Shown here: one piece after another, positions 34,333-44,837 of the stretch
Layout: each line of letters opens with the position of its first letter
Numbering within the stretch: the stretch's first letter is position 1
From: Phragmites australis
Lineage: Eukaryota; Streptophyta; Magnoliopsida; Poales; Poaceae
Length of the DNA: 64,000 nucleotides
Direction of reading: 5' to 3'
Assembly (NCBI RefSeq): GCF_958298935.1
Contig: NC_084924.1
Location: 29,795,819-29,859,818 of the forward strand
The notes under the pieces: generated by a model
What the model saw: the letters and a program-made list of their open reading frames with translations, nothing else
Told to the model about the DNA's origin: nothing
Database searches by the model: none
Made by a program: the position numbers and the translations under genes

Positions 34333-35464
34333 CTAGTAATTGACGACCCGGCAGTTTCGCCTGACCTCGCCGCCGCTGCCGGTTTTCACCTCGACGCTGG
34401 CCATCTTAACCATGGCTGCTTTGAACCTGTCCTCCCACCACCCGGGGATGTTGGCGTTGTCGGACACCATCTTCGCGGTCGCTGGCGACGTCAGGAGCGA
34501 CGCGTCCGACGTGAAGAGCACCCGGTGTGCCTGCACGTTCCTGTAGTACTGGTTGTCCAAGTTGTCGGGCGTCACGACGTCCTGCACCACCGTGGGGTCG
34601 TTGCTCGAGCTTGGGTTCGCGGGGCACTGGCTCCTCAGGAAGTTGGCGAACCCAGCGTTGATGTCTGAGGGGACGGCGAGGCGGTCGGGGACGAAAGATG
34701 AGCAGTGGGATCGGCCGACGGTGTGCGCGCCCGAGAGCACGACCATGTCCTCGACGCCGAGGCCCTTGGCGGCGAAGCTGGCGACGAGCTGGGAGAGGCT
34801 GAAAATTGGCGGCGGGAGGAAGTCGAGGGTGCGGGAGGCGATGGAGACGCGCCCGTCGAGGCGGCCGGCTGGCATGTCGAAGTCGACCCTGCGGCCGCTG
34901 AGGAAGAAGGAGGCGTCACGGGCGGCGAAGGCAACGATGTCCGCGCAGGAGACGACGCCAGGGCAGGCCCTCTCGAGGGCTGCCTTGGCAGCATCGATGA
35001 CCTCGAAGCCGCGGAGGCTGGGGTTGTTTGGCGGACCGAGCTTCTCCGGCTGCGGGTTGGCTGGCGTCGGGTCCAGGAGGACGGAGGCGTCACAGCCCTG
35101 CGTGTCACGGTGTCAGTGCAAGCCATCTGATGATTCTGAACCCTTGAAAATTTTTCTACTACTACATGTTGAAAAGTGCATGTGCATGCATCAACATGAT
35201 GTGTAAATTGTAATGTACCTCGACGAAGCAATCGTGGAAGAGCATGCGGATGAGGCCGGCGCCGGTGCCGCGGTTCTGGAGGACAGCGGCTTTGACGGCG
35301 TGCTTGACGATGGCCTCGGCGTGCGGGCACTTGTCGTGGTAGTAGCCCACCTTGAGGCCGCACGTACCTGGGCTCGGAGGGTTATAGTGACCAGCTGCTG
35401 CTTGGCATGTCGCCGCCACGAGCAGCAACGCGCACGAGAGCAGAGTGGTCACCTTGCTCGCCAT
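34333..35464 (-). CDS. Class III secretory peroxidase, complete, two exons
   Basis: Exon 1 is 35464-35219 and exon 2 is 35097-34333; the 121-bp phase-0 intron starts GTACAT and ends CACGCAG. The product is 336 residues, the usual family length. Residues 1 to about 25 form a signal peptide (LLSCALLLVAATCQAAAG), so the enzyme is secreted. It would use hydrogen peroxide to oxidise phenolics in the cell wall or vacuole. Arg73 and the distal His77 (RMLFHDCF), the proximal haem-ligand His207 (LSGAHTVGRSHC), and all eight disulfide cysteines (46, 79, 84, 127, 133, 214, plus QCPAN and the C-terminal RRNC) are present. No stop or frameshift is seen. It is the only clearly intact host gene here and sits between transposons on both sides. 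The substrate cannot be told from sequence. Confidence 0.96.
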
Positions 35465-35544
35465 GCTTGCTCTGACCGTCTAATGTAACAAGCTTGTAGT
35501 GATTGCTGAGACTGAGGTGGTGAAGTCCTGCTGCTGCTCACGTC

Positions 35545-35552
35545 TATTTATA
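35545..35552 (-). promoter_or_regulatory. TATA box of the peroxidase gene
   Basis: TATAAATA on the minus strand lies about 80 bases upstream of the start codon. That leaves a short 5' untranslated region of roughly 50 bases. Confidence 0.8.
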
Positions 35553-35604
35553 GTGTGTCAAGGCTTCTGAACGGGTGGCTTCTGAACGTTTGTTTATCTC
35601 AGCA

Positions 35605-35947
35605 AGTCGCGATGTCGAGCGAGCGAGCGCTAAATGTGGCTGAATGCATGGTTTAGTAGTACTACAGCTCACATTGTCGTTGACCACCACCGAATGCGAT
35701 GTTAATCAGTTCGTTAAACCGGCCGGGCAGGTAAGTACGACGTGTTAATCTAAGTGCTTAACTAGTGCGATGTTATGCATGTGCTGCCAGGACAACGCAT
35801 GATTGAAGAAATTAAAGCATCGACCGTGTACAGGCTAGGGACCAAAGTCAACGCATGGATTTGTTCGCTGCAGCTGGATTCTTAAAAGGTTTTATTAGGA
35901 CGCTTGCGTGTGATGGATTACCTAGTTGACTTGTGATGGATTACCTA
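35605..35947 (-). repeat. Peroxidase upstream region, gene-proximal copy of a direct duplication
   Basis: About 340 bases starting 50 bases upstream of the TATA box match 47029-47365 in the same orientation, with only scattered substitutions and small gaps. Shared landmarks are GTCGAGCGAGCGAG, AAACCGGCCGGGCAG and GTGTACAGGCTAGGGACC. This copy is joined to the intact gene; the other is not. The duplicated stretch ends at CCTAGTTGACTTGTG. Confidence 0.9.
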
Positions 35948-35955
35948 GTTGACTT
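35910..35955. repeat. Tandem duplication of 23 bp at the duplication junction
   Basis: A 23-bp unit beginning GTGATGGATTACC is repeated exactly at 35910-35932 and 35933-35955. The other copy of the region (47029-47365) has a single unit followed by unrelated sequence. Confidence 0.92.
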
Positions 35956-35990
35956 ACCAACACCTCATGTCGATGAGGTGTTGGTAAGTC
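35951..35990. repeat. Perfect hairpin, 18-bp arms and 4-base loop
   Basis: The arm GACTTACCAACACCTCAT at 35951-35968 is followed by GTCG and then its exact complement at 35973-35990. It overlaps the end of the 23-bp tandem repeat and marks the border between peroxidase upstream sequence and CACTA-derived sequence. Confidence 0.95.
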
Positions 35991-36059
35991 GTCCGATCTC
36001 TCTTTTGTGAGTCCAAGACAATGATCTTGCTCAAGTCTGGATGGATGACAAGGAGGATC

Positions 36060-38710
36060 CAATGAGAACTGCAGAATATGTCACCATAGCAAATTAGTAC
36101 TAGAATCGAGTTGCCCATAAAATGAGGACACCCTGGCGCGCAAACACGTACTCATAATTGTAGGGTAAGAGTATGAATTTCTTGTATTGGTGGTGAAGCA
36201 AACACTTCAATAAGTAGTCCTCAGTAAAGTCTGGATTCTCCCTTATAAGTTTTTGATTCACAAGCCCAGGATCGATGAATCCTACTTTCTTATCTAAGTC
36301 TTGTCTACATGCTTGGATCTCCATTCTACGAAAGAGAGAAGTTAGCTATGCAATTTCAAGGTACAAGATCATAAAACGTGAATTATATGCATAAGTCACT
36401 TACAGAGTCCACACTCTGACTATAGCCACGTCGAGGGCATCTGCCTTATACAATTCATAGAAGTCCTTGAAATACACCCAGAAGGAGCCATCCCCGTTGA
36501 GGAAATAATCATCTATATATCTTACGGGGAATGCCTGAAAATTCTGTCTGGAATGCTCCAAGTACCGTTGAAGTAATCGACGCATTTGAGTTGTAAGGTT
36601 TCTTTCTATATCTAGTTTGACCAAAGGTTTGGTCAACTCAAACGGCCATGTAACATCCATCTTTTGGATATCAGCTCCCACAGTAAGCTGTGCTAGTTTC
36701 TCTGCTGTTATTCTTGATTCAGCTAGGAAGTCCGCAATGCTTGGAGCATTCTTAATGATTGGATCTGACTTGCTCTTGGCCTGCTTCTTACTGATGCGTT
36801 CATAATCAGTTGGTGGCTTTCTTGAAGCTGCCCCCGTCTATTTTACTTTGGCCATTTTCGTGAAAAATTTCACGGCATCTTTAGGCACAATAGGCTTCGG
36901 TGGAGGTGGTGGAGGATGGAAATGAGACGTGACACTGGCATCCACAATCTTTTTGGTTTCCTCAGCAGTGAGTGAATAGACATCCTTGGGTTCCACCAAC
37001 TTCTTAGATGCCACCGACTTTTTAGATGATGTCGTCTGCTTGGATGCAACGGAACCTGATCGAGTTTTTCGAGCAGGATGGGTTCTTGATGGTGCTGGCT
37101 TCTTGGACGATGGACTTCTTTGAGGCGATGGCTGAGGAGGTGGACTGCTTCTAGGAGATGGGTGAGGAGAGGGAGATGTAAGAGGCGATGACAGCCCAAG
37201 GTGTACTGGAGGATAGAGGTTCTCGGGAGCTGTCCCTAGTGGAAACACTATGTAGGCTTTCTCCCACGCGATGAATGTGTGCTTGTTCTCTCCTATAGTG
37301 CCCGCCCCCTCCTCTGCGGGGTAGTCCACCTCAACATGGTGGTACAAGTCAACTGTCTCGTCTACTTCAACGACTGCATAGCCCTCCCGGTATCAGACAT
37401 CCGTGCAATTATTCATGGGAGCCACGGGGATAAGCCACGCCAGAAGCCACCTTGATGGTAATGTTCCTAGCACCAATGTGTAGCTCACACGGTGTCCATG
37501 CTATGATGAGGTCCACAGGATAAGTGATGGAGTCAGCTCCTGGAACTCCCGTAGACGCACAGCTACTCCGACAACCACCGGGGCTAGAGCGCGTACCATC
37601 AGGAGACGCTTTTGACCATTCCTGTTCGCTCACAATGGCACCCTATTGACGCATGAGGGCTTGGGACACTTCTTGTGCTATTATTTTCTTCTATATGTTC
37701 CCTCAAATTTTTTAGCTCTTGTTCAAGCATTTCCATCATCCTAGCTTGTTCTGCCTCTCGTTCTGCATCTCGCGCTACTTGGGATCTCTGACTCTTATAA
37801 CTATCAACGTCGCCTAGGAATCCAAATTTTTAACCCATCACCCCAATGCCTTGTGTGCAACCACCGTGCTCCTTGTTTCCTAGGGTCAAGGTGAGCTTAT
37901 CCCTATCCCTATCTAACTTGAAAGAGCCTTGTGAAGACTGCTCATGGACTTCGACAAGCTTTTTTGCAAGATCTTATGTTGCTTCCAGGTCTTTGGAGGT
38001 CGTAAAGGATAAGCTTCCATTAGACGAGTAAGAAGCACCCCTCCCAAGAAGGATGTGTGTCGATTATTCGCTCCAGCCCTTTGTCTCAAGCGTGACACCT
38101 CTCTCTCACAGTTCATCTAGCTGTTGTTGCCACTGCATTTCTTTTCTCACGTACCCACGACTGCCGATTCTATGGGGGTACAGGTTCTTCTTCGAGTTTG
38201 CTTTGTTCACCTCACTCAACCTCTGTGCTTCTTCCGATAACTTGTACTCCACAAAGGCTTGCCAATGATCTTCTAGTTGCGGGCATTTGCGGAAACCTGG
38301 CATTGTACCTTTCTGCACATACGTTCTATTTAGTGTCCCCTTCCAATTCTTAAATGAAAGGCCCATGATCATTAGCGTCTTACGCTTAACTATTTCCATA
38401 TCTGTCTCTTCAGGGAAGTCAAACTTCTCTAATATCTTGGGCCACAAGATGTCGTTCTTGATCAAATTAGGAACCACATGCGGATCACCTCGTTCACCAG
38501 TCCATAATCTGTAGCTGATGAGCACATGATCCTTAACAGCAATCCCACATACTGATCTCTATGGCCCCAGAACTCTCTCTAGTGCAGTTGGCTCCCCTAC
38601 TGGTGAGACCTTCGTGATCACAAATCATCCCGTAGGCATCTTCGAGGGACCTCGGACACGATTCGGCTCCTGAGATTGCTCATTGACCCTCCGAAGCATC
38701 AAGCATCTGC
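36060..38710 (-). pseudogene. CACTA gene 2-type pseudogene (En/Spm plant domain plus protease-like end)
   Basis: Read right to left. Near 38525-38106 an open piece of 139 codons has the plant En/Spm-type block (LSFKNWKGTLNRTYVQKG, LEDHWQAFVEYKLS, EEAQRLSEVNKANSKKN, GSRGYVRKEMQWQQQ). At 37347-36838 comes a proline/serine-rich linker of 169 codons (SPSPHPSPRSSPPPQPSP, then basic SSKKSVASKK). At 36681-36400 is the block MRRLLQRYLEHSRQN and YFKDFYELYKADALDVAIVR. At 36324-36100 is LVNQKLIRENPDFTEDYLLKCLL followed by YKKFILLPYNYEYVF, like the start of the Ulp1-type domain. The catalytic end is missing at the hairpin junction near 35990. Stops separate the pieces. It could belong to the element whose transposase lies at 41802-44837 or to a separate truncated one. 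Confidence 0.72.
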
Positions 38711-39153
38711 GTATAAGTGAAAAAACTATTGGGAACCTATACGAGAATATGTACAACAGATGCATTCATCTACTTATGAATTATCTCATTGCCTCCATAG
38801 GTGTCTGTTTGGTCCAGGTTGAGGTAGTGGCTCAGGCTACCTTCTTCAATGTTTGACGGCGGCACTACACCTCCTTCTAACACCTGGCCTGGATTGGCAG
38901 TTGGTGATGCCATCACTTCCTGGGAGTTCTAAATATGATGACGACGAGCGGTTGAGTATTCTACATATAAAGAGCAGAGGAAGGAGGAAGATAGAGATAA
39001 AGCCAATGAGGGAGGGAGGGAGGGAGGTTGTCGAAAGAGTGAGATAACCATGAAGGAATCGATAGGTTACGACCACGTTTTACAAAAAATGTCGCATCTT
39101 AGAAAGCAAAATAGGCATAAAGGTACTGACAGTTGACACATTGATCTTACAAG
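38711..39153. other. No gene seen
   Basis: This lies between the gene 2-type pseudogene and the hybrid-binding frame. It contains a GAGG-repeat purine run at about 39005-39030. A small frame on either strand shows no recognisable domain. Confidence 0.5.
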
Positions 39154-39423
39154 TCACATCATATTACATAGCAAAATAATGATGATTACAACCAGAACTA
39201 GGATTATGACATCTTTACACGTGAAATCACATTTCTTATTTTCAAAGTTAGCCAATTTTAACTCGGCTTGGATGACTTGACTGTTGTATGCCACAACAAC
39301 TTTATGTTTGGACTTGTATCCTTTGTAACATGCTTCTTTGAATCCATTGACTTGTGCGTGGCATTCCTCCCAACTAGAGAACACTCCACTTTGCCGACCA
39401 CGATGAACAACATACCATATCAT
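39154..39423 (-). CDS. Small protein with RNase H1-type RNA-DNA hybrid-binding domain and hydrophobic C-terminal tail
   Basis: An intact 89-codon frame. Residues 2 to about 46 (WYVVHRGRQSGVFSSWEEC, then QVNGFKEACYKGYKSKHKVVVAY) match the N-terminal domain of eukaryotic RNase H1, also known as the caulimovirus viroplasmin-like domain (PF01693), which binds RNA-DNA hybrids or dsRNA. No catalytic RNase H domain follows. Residues 70-86 (DVIILVLVVIIIILLC) form a strongly hydrophobic segment that looks like a C-terminal membrane anchor. It lies among CACTA remains, downstream of a 262-bp foldback on the same strand. It could be a captured host fragment, an accessory gene of the transposon, or one exon of a longer gene. 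Expression is unknown. Confidence 0.6.
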   Translation of the reverse strand: MIWYVVHRGRQSGVFSSWEECHAQVNGFKEACYKGYKSKHKVVVAYNSQVIQAELKLANFENKKCDFTCKDVIILVLVVIIIILLCNMM

Positions 39424-39576
39424 AGCAGTCCTAAATTTCAGAGAATATGCAAAAATGATATACTACAAACCACACTAATACCAAACAATGTTACTGCGAA
39501 GAAAATATAGTGTTCATGTTACATTACAGCACAGTGGCTCTAGCAAATGGCCTTATTAGGACTTCAGTGCTGATTA

Positions 39577-39838
39577 CCTATTTGGAGAGAAAGCATACTT
39601 CTCAAGTCAGCATTCATGTGCCAGTCCTATTAGTTCAGAGAGCAGCTTCTCTCAAGACGAGCTGGATGCCCTATCTGAGGTTGACCTCTAGAGTTTTCTT
39701 TTAGCCCAACCTAAAAGAAAACTCTTGAGGTCAATCTCAGATAGGGCGTCCAGCTCGTCTTGAGAGAAGCTGCTCTCTTAACTAGTAAGACTGGCACATA
39801 AATACTGACTTGAGAAGAATGCTTCCTCTCTAAATAGG
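39577..39838 (-). repeat. Foldback element with 128-bp arms and a 6-base loop
   Basis: The left arm 39577-39704 and right arm 39711-39838 are near-perfect reverse complements around the loop CCCAAC. The inner 15 bases pair exactly; a handful of mismatches are scattered outward (for example CTTCTCAAGTCAG pairing with CTGACTTGAGAAG). Transcribed in either direction it would form a long hairpin like a young miRNA or siRNA precursor. Alternatively it is a foldback MITE. It ends 154 bases upstream of the small hybrid-binding-domain frame. Confidence 0.9.
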
Positions 39839-40311
39839 CCATGTTGAAGCATCCTCGAGCCATATCATCATCGCCACTATATATTCTCCTATCACCATGC
39901 CACCCTTTGTACTTCTTCTATTTTTTCTACATGCATGACTCCAGCCTTGTGCAATACGTACATGAGTAGTATGCAATGCTTGGCAATGTGATTATTTTCT
40001 CCTAGGCAATGATCAAGTAGTGAACTCCCTTGTGAATTTTGGATTACAAGTTTCATTTGTATACAGATGCTGTTTGAATTGGATGACAATCTGACACATC
40101 AATCATACTTCATTTCTTCCTATTGGTTCTCAATAACCACATATCAAACTGCCTGATAATAACATGCATCAAGCAAACATCAGTCACAATTAACATACAT
40201 GTGCTATGAAAATAATCACAATGGATGAAAATAAACTGCATCAGTGAAGAACAAACTGCATCAAGCAAACTGCCTGCTGGTTTTTGAACTCTAGCAGAAC
40301 AAACTTTACAC
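39839..40311. other. A/T-rich spacer, no gene seen
   Basis: No motif is recognised. Short direct repeats of CATCAAGCAAAC and GAACAAACTGCATC occur at 40165-40265. Confidence 0.5.
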
Positions 40312-40990
40312 CACTACTAGGATAAACTGTGAAAACGGACCTCTGTTACCACTACCAATCACCAGCAATGTGGTAAAAAAAGAGGTTCTGCCAATGCGAG
40401 CGCAACATACATTCCCAAATGACTTATCACAAGCAAGGTTGGCAAGTAATCAACACTGTGAAAAGGGACCTCTGTTACCAATTCGGTCTGTTACCAATGC
40501 AACTATGATACATTATCATCTAGTTCTACTTCATTAATCACAATGGTGTTTCAATACAACTCATAGTTCACCCAATACCAAGTTCCAAACTGATAGCGGT
40601 CGGCGAGGCACCCAATACCAAGGAGGGCGGGGGATTTACCTTTGGTCTATTGGTCTGTGAGGTGGGTGGGCGCGGACGACGGCAGCACGAGCGGGACGGC
40701 GGTGTAGGGGATGAAGACGACGGTGTAGGGGACAGAGATGGCGGTGTAGGGGACGGGGGCATGGGGGGCGGCGGTGTAGGCGATGGAGACAGCGGCCTCA
40801 GCTCCGGTACAGGGACGGCGGGGCTCCGGGAACGGGGATGGCGAAGTCGGGGAGGATGCGGTGGGGACGGCGGCGTCGGGGAGGATGCAGCGGGGACGGC
40901 GGTGTCAGGGAGGAGCTGATAGTGTCGAGGAGGCGACGGTGTCGCGGAGGGCATAGGTAGGGCTCAATTTTTCTAAGTGTCAGAGGGCGA
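40312..40990. repeat. CACTA-like terminus and GC-rich tract, no convincing gene
   Basis: The stretch begins CACTACTAGGATAAAC with repeated GGACCTCTGTTACCA motifs (40341, 40468). From 40640 to 40945 the sequence becomes GC-rich with repeated GACGGCGGTGTAGGGGA-like units. The frames on both strands there (proline/serine-rich or glycine-rich) are low complexity and are not called as genes. Confidence 0.55.
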
Positions 40991-41009
40991 GCATCGAGCA
41001 ATATAATAT

Positions 41010-41265
41010 AGGGGAGGGCTTTCACTGCCGGCTCAATTTGGGCACCGGCAATGAAAGGGTACCTTCACTGCCGGCTCAATATAACGACCGATAGTGAAAA
41101 GGTACTTTCACTACCGGCTCAATTTGAGAGTCGGCACTGAAAGGGTACCTTCACTACCGGCTCAATATGACGATCGGTAGTGAAAGGTTAACTTCATCGG
41201 TAGTGAAAGTAATTTCACTGCCGACCTAATATGTCCACCAGCAGTGAAACTCCTTTCCCTGCTGG
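41010..41265. repeat. CACTA subterminal repeat array
   Basis: TTCACTGCCGGCTCAAT or TTCACTACCGGCTCAAT recurs about every 30-60 bases, alternating with GGCAATGAAAGGGTACC-type complements. The right array at 45745-46021 contains the related ATCACTACCGGCTCAAG. Confidence 0.85.
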
Positions 41266-41311
41266 TGGCTTGCGGTGTAAATTTTTTTTCAAAGTTTCGC
41301 ACACACGCGAA

Positions 41312-41367
41312 GAGACTCGAACCCACGACCTGCATAGGTAAGACCGAACAAAACGCTGCGCTACTCA
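41312..41367 (-). other. tRNA-like segment with pol III box A and box B sequences
   Basis: On the minus strand TGAGTAGCGCAG (41367-41356) resembles box A, and GGGTTCGAGTCTC (41324-41312) fits box B, about 32 bases apart as in tRNAs. There is no convincing full cloverleaf. It lies immediately inside the CACTA subterminal array. It could be a tRNA relic or a SINE-like piece. Confidence 0.45.
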
Positions 41368-41369
41368 AG

Positions 41370-41801
41370 TGATTTTGATTTAATTTGTACTATCTATACT
41401 TATTAACATTCTGTTGACCTAAAATCCTAATACGTATTTATTTAAATTTGAACTTGCTATATACCAAAATTATGTTTTGTATATATCTAAATTTCCTGGT
41501 TCAATTTTCTAATACAATAAATAAATAAAATAAATATGTTCATAACTATAGGTAATTCATTAAAAATTGAAAATAAATATGCTCATAACTATAGGTAATT
41601 CATTACAAATAAAAAATAGTAATACATAGCAATAGTGCTAGCTTGTGCTATTGCTAATTCATTATTAAAAATCAAAAATCAATATGCTCAATAATAAAGA
41701 TATCTTCCACCATAAACTAGAAACTGAAGGTTCCATAACAAAAGTGAGGTATATTTATTGCATCTAAAACAAATTCATACATAGTAATTAATACAATTTA
41801 G
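41370..41801. other. A/T-rich region, no gene
   Basis: Near-duplicate phrases such as ATGCTCATAACTATAGGTAATTCATTA recur (41538-41602), and related phrases appear at 45000-45430. This looks like intron or untranslated sequence of the transposon. Confidence 0.5.
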
Positions 41802-44800
41802 CTACTTTGTCTTAACGATTCGCCCTTCATTATGATCACAGCGTATATAGAGAGGTTCATCAGTGCCTTCCATGGTACCTAGGTCGACGTCCTCTCCGAA
41901 AGGAGGTAGCACGTCAAATTGATTCTAGTCTTCCTTGTCAACAACATTCTCCACTCCGACAATCCTTCTTTTTCCTTGAAGAACCACGTGGCGCTCCTCC
42001 TTGTTAGCCGGGTATGGGTCCTTTACATAGAAGACTTGCATAACATCATTCGCAAGTATGAATTATTCTTCTCTATATCCAACGAGTTTTTAATCCACTG
42101 TAGTCATACCGTACTTATCGATCTTCACACCCCCTGGGAGTCTGACCCATTGGCACCGGAAAAGAGGAACCTTTAGCACTGCATAGTCAAGCTCCCAGAT
42201 CTCCTCTACGAATCTGTAGTAGGTCTCCCTATTTCCATTGCAGTCGTAGGCATCTATACAGACACCGCTACTTTTCTTGGCGCTCTTATTATCCTGAGCT
42301 CTCGTATAAAATGTATATCCATGTATGTCACATCCTTGGAATGTGAAGATTGTAGTTGACAGTCCGTGAGCCAACATAGTCAACTGAGCACACTCTATCT
42401 GCTTATACATCACCTGTCTACGTAACCAGGCGCCAAAATGATCTTGGTGCTCTCGTGCGATCCAAACATCGGACTTCCCTGGGTTTATAGTGCGTAGAAT
42501 CTTCTGGTGTTCTTCGACATATGGGTCCACTACAACTGGTTGTTGCAGAACTGTGAAATGTGCTTGCGTGAATGAAACGAGGTCGTTAGTGTGGAATGAG
42601 TTTGCACTTATCGTCCCTTTCCCCTGTAGCCTCCCCTCATGGCGAGATATAGGCACACCAATAGATTTGAGATTCATGTAGTCGACGCAGAAATCAATGA
42701 CCTCCTCGGTTCCCCAGCCCTCGGCCATACAGCCTTCCAGCTGATTTTGGTTACGAACATGTTTGTTAAGAACTCCTATGAACCTCTCAAAAGGGTACAT
42801 CTGATGGAGAAACACGGGGCCAAGAATCCGTATCTCTTTCACAATGTGAACAATGAGATGCACCATGATATCAAAGAATGATGGAGGGAACAACGCCTCA
42901 AGCTGGGGTAGACTCCCGACCACGTCTTCCTGTAGCTTATCTAGCTTGGTCGGATCGATGGCCTTCTGTGATATCGCGTTGAAGAATGAACACAGTTTTA
43001 TGATTGGGGTTCGGACCTTCGACGGCAGAATACCTCTAATTGCAATTGGAAGCATCTGTGTCATCATCACATGACAATCATGAGACTTCATACCAGTTAA
43101 TTTCAAATCTTTCATGTTTACTAGTCCCTTTATGTTGGCGGAGTAACCCGATGGAACTTTGATCCATGCAAGCACTTGCACATTGCAATTTTCTCCGCCT
43201 TGCTCATACTGTAGCTAGCGGGACCAAGATATTTATCGCCTTCTTCCACATCTTCGGGATGTAGATCCTGTCTGAGTTTCAAACATTTCAGGTCCTTCTG
43301 TGCTTGGAGTGTATCCTTTGTTTTGCCTGGTATGTCTAGTAACGTACCAATCAAGCTATCACACACATTCTTCGCAATGTGCATGACATCGATTGCGTGT
43401 CGAACCACCAAATCCGGCCAATAAGCTAAGTTGTAAAAAATAGATTTTTTTTAACATAAGAGCCCTAAGATTTGATTTCGGAACCGGTGTACTCCCGCGT
43501 CCCTTTCCAAGGATAACCCTAAGTCTCTTTACCATGTCATATACCTGTCTCCCAGTGCGATGCTTAGGAGGATAAAGTTCTCTCGTTTGTATGCATCCCA
43601 TACCTACACACCATCGTTCTATAATATTACAAGATCTTCAATTAATGGTTTCAGTTAGACATTGACATCGTTGCCAGGTTGCCTCACCCTGGTATCAGCA
43701 CCAGCATCATAATGTACTTCTGCTTCATACACAACCAAGGAGGAAGGTTATAGATACATATAGTCACATGTCAAGTCCTATGACTACTGATCATGTTGCC
43801 AAATGGATTCATCCCATCCATACTCAACCCAAATCTTATATTCCTCACATCTTCTACAAATGACTCCTTGTATTTCCTATCGATGTTTCTCCACTACGTA
43901 GAATCAGCGGGATGTCTCAGCATTCCATCATCCTTGCGCTGCTCTGCGTGCCAACGCATCAGTTCAGTATGCCTTTTGTTCGCGAAAAAATGCTCCAAAC
44001 GGGGCACTATAGAAAAATACCACATCACCTTGACGGGAGGCCTTTTATTCTTTCCTTCACCATCGATATCATCACGGTCACACTTTTACCATGATGCACC
44101 ACTGACGAGACACGCTTCCAAGTCTGCTTGTTCTCTGTGATACAACATGCAATTATTTGGACATGCATGTATTTTCTGCACTTCCAACTCTAATGGGCAC
44201 ACAACCTGCTTGGCCTGGTACGTGTTTTCTAGCAGAAAATTTTCCTTTGGAAAGCAATTTCTGCATAATAGTAACAACTCTGTGAAGCTTGTATCAGACC
44301 ATCCGTTGCTTGCCTTCAATTGCAGCAGTGAAAGCATAGTACGCAACTTTGTGTGCTCCCTCTCGCAGCTCGGGAACAACGGTGTTTTAGAGTCCTCTAC
44401 CATACACTGGAACATTTGAAACTCTCTTTGGTGAAGTTCACCTCCCCATCGCGCAACATCTGCTCCAGATCATCGGCGTCAGTGTCGGCCAACATCTCCT
44501 CTAGATCATCATCAACCAACATATCTCTGGCAGGGGGCATATCGGTGCGCAAGTCTTCGTCTTATCTGCCAATGTATTGCACTTCATGTATGATCTCAGC
44601 TTCACCGTGCTCAGTCCAATGAGTATAGCCAGGCATAAAGCCCCTTGGCATCAAGTGGGAATGTATCTGCTGGGTGGTGAAAAACTGCTTCTTGTTCTCG
44701 CAATCGACGCATGGACAACACATGTATTGAGACTGTGTTTTTAACTTGTGCACTGCGGTTTGTACCAGAAAATAATCCACGCCGTTCTTGTACTCTGCGC

Positions 44801-44837
44801 TCACACGGCTCACATCGTATATCCATCTTCTGTCCAT
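41802..44837 (-). pseudogene. CACTA gene 1: TNP2-type transposase
   Basis: It starts at ATG 44837 (MDRRWIYDVSRVSAEYKNGV), with the transposase-associated domain and CCPCVDCENKKQF. Next come the KIHACPNNCMLYHRE block near 44160, DVMHIAKNVCDSLIGTLLDIPGKTK near 43390, HVRNQNQLEGCMAEGWGTEEVIDFCVDYM and GVPISRHEGRLQGKGT near 42750-42610, and the C-terminal GYTFYTRAQDNKS and IDKYGMTTVD blocks near 42310-42090, ending TAG at 41804. An unbroken 363-codon piece spans 43181-42090, longer than any piece of the first CACTA copy. Frameshifts and stops elsewhere (for example near 43440, 43600, 44410, 44560) make it a pseudogene, possibly with introns mixed in. The reverse copy at 48806-50692 is closely related. 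Confidence 0.88.

Noticed and set aside
34553..35363. Frames of 217 (plus) and 242 (minus) codons over the peroxidase
   Set aside because: Out-of-frame readings of peroxidase exon 2 and the intron.
39154..39423. Endogenous pararetrovirus, because the domain is named after caulimovirus viroplasmin
   Set aside because: No movement, coat or pararetroviral polymerase sequence is nearby. The domain is widespread in cellular RNase H1 proteins and the context is CACTA transposon.
40568..40954. Proline/serine-rich protein on the minus strand
   Set aside because: It arises from GACGGCGGTGTAGGGGA-type simple repeats. The frame has no conserved block.
41312..41367. A functional tRNA gene
   Set aside because: Box-like sequences are present, but no complete acceptor stem or cloverleaf can be drawn.
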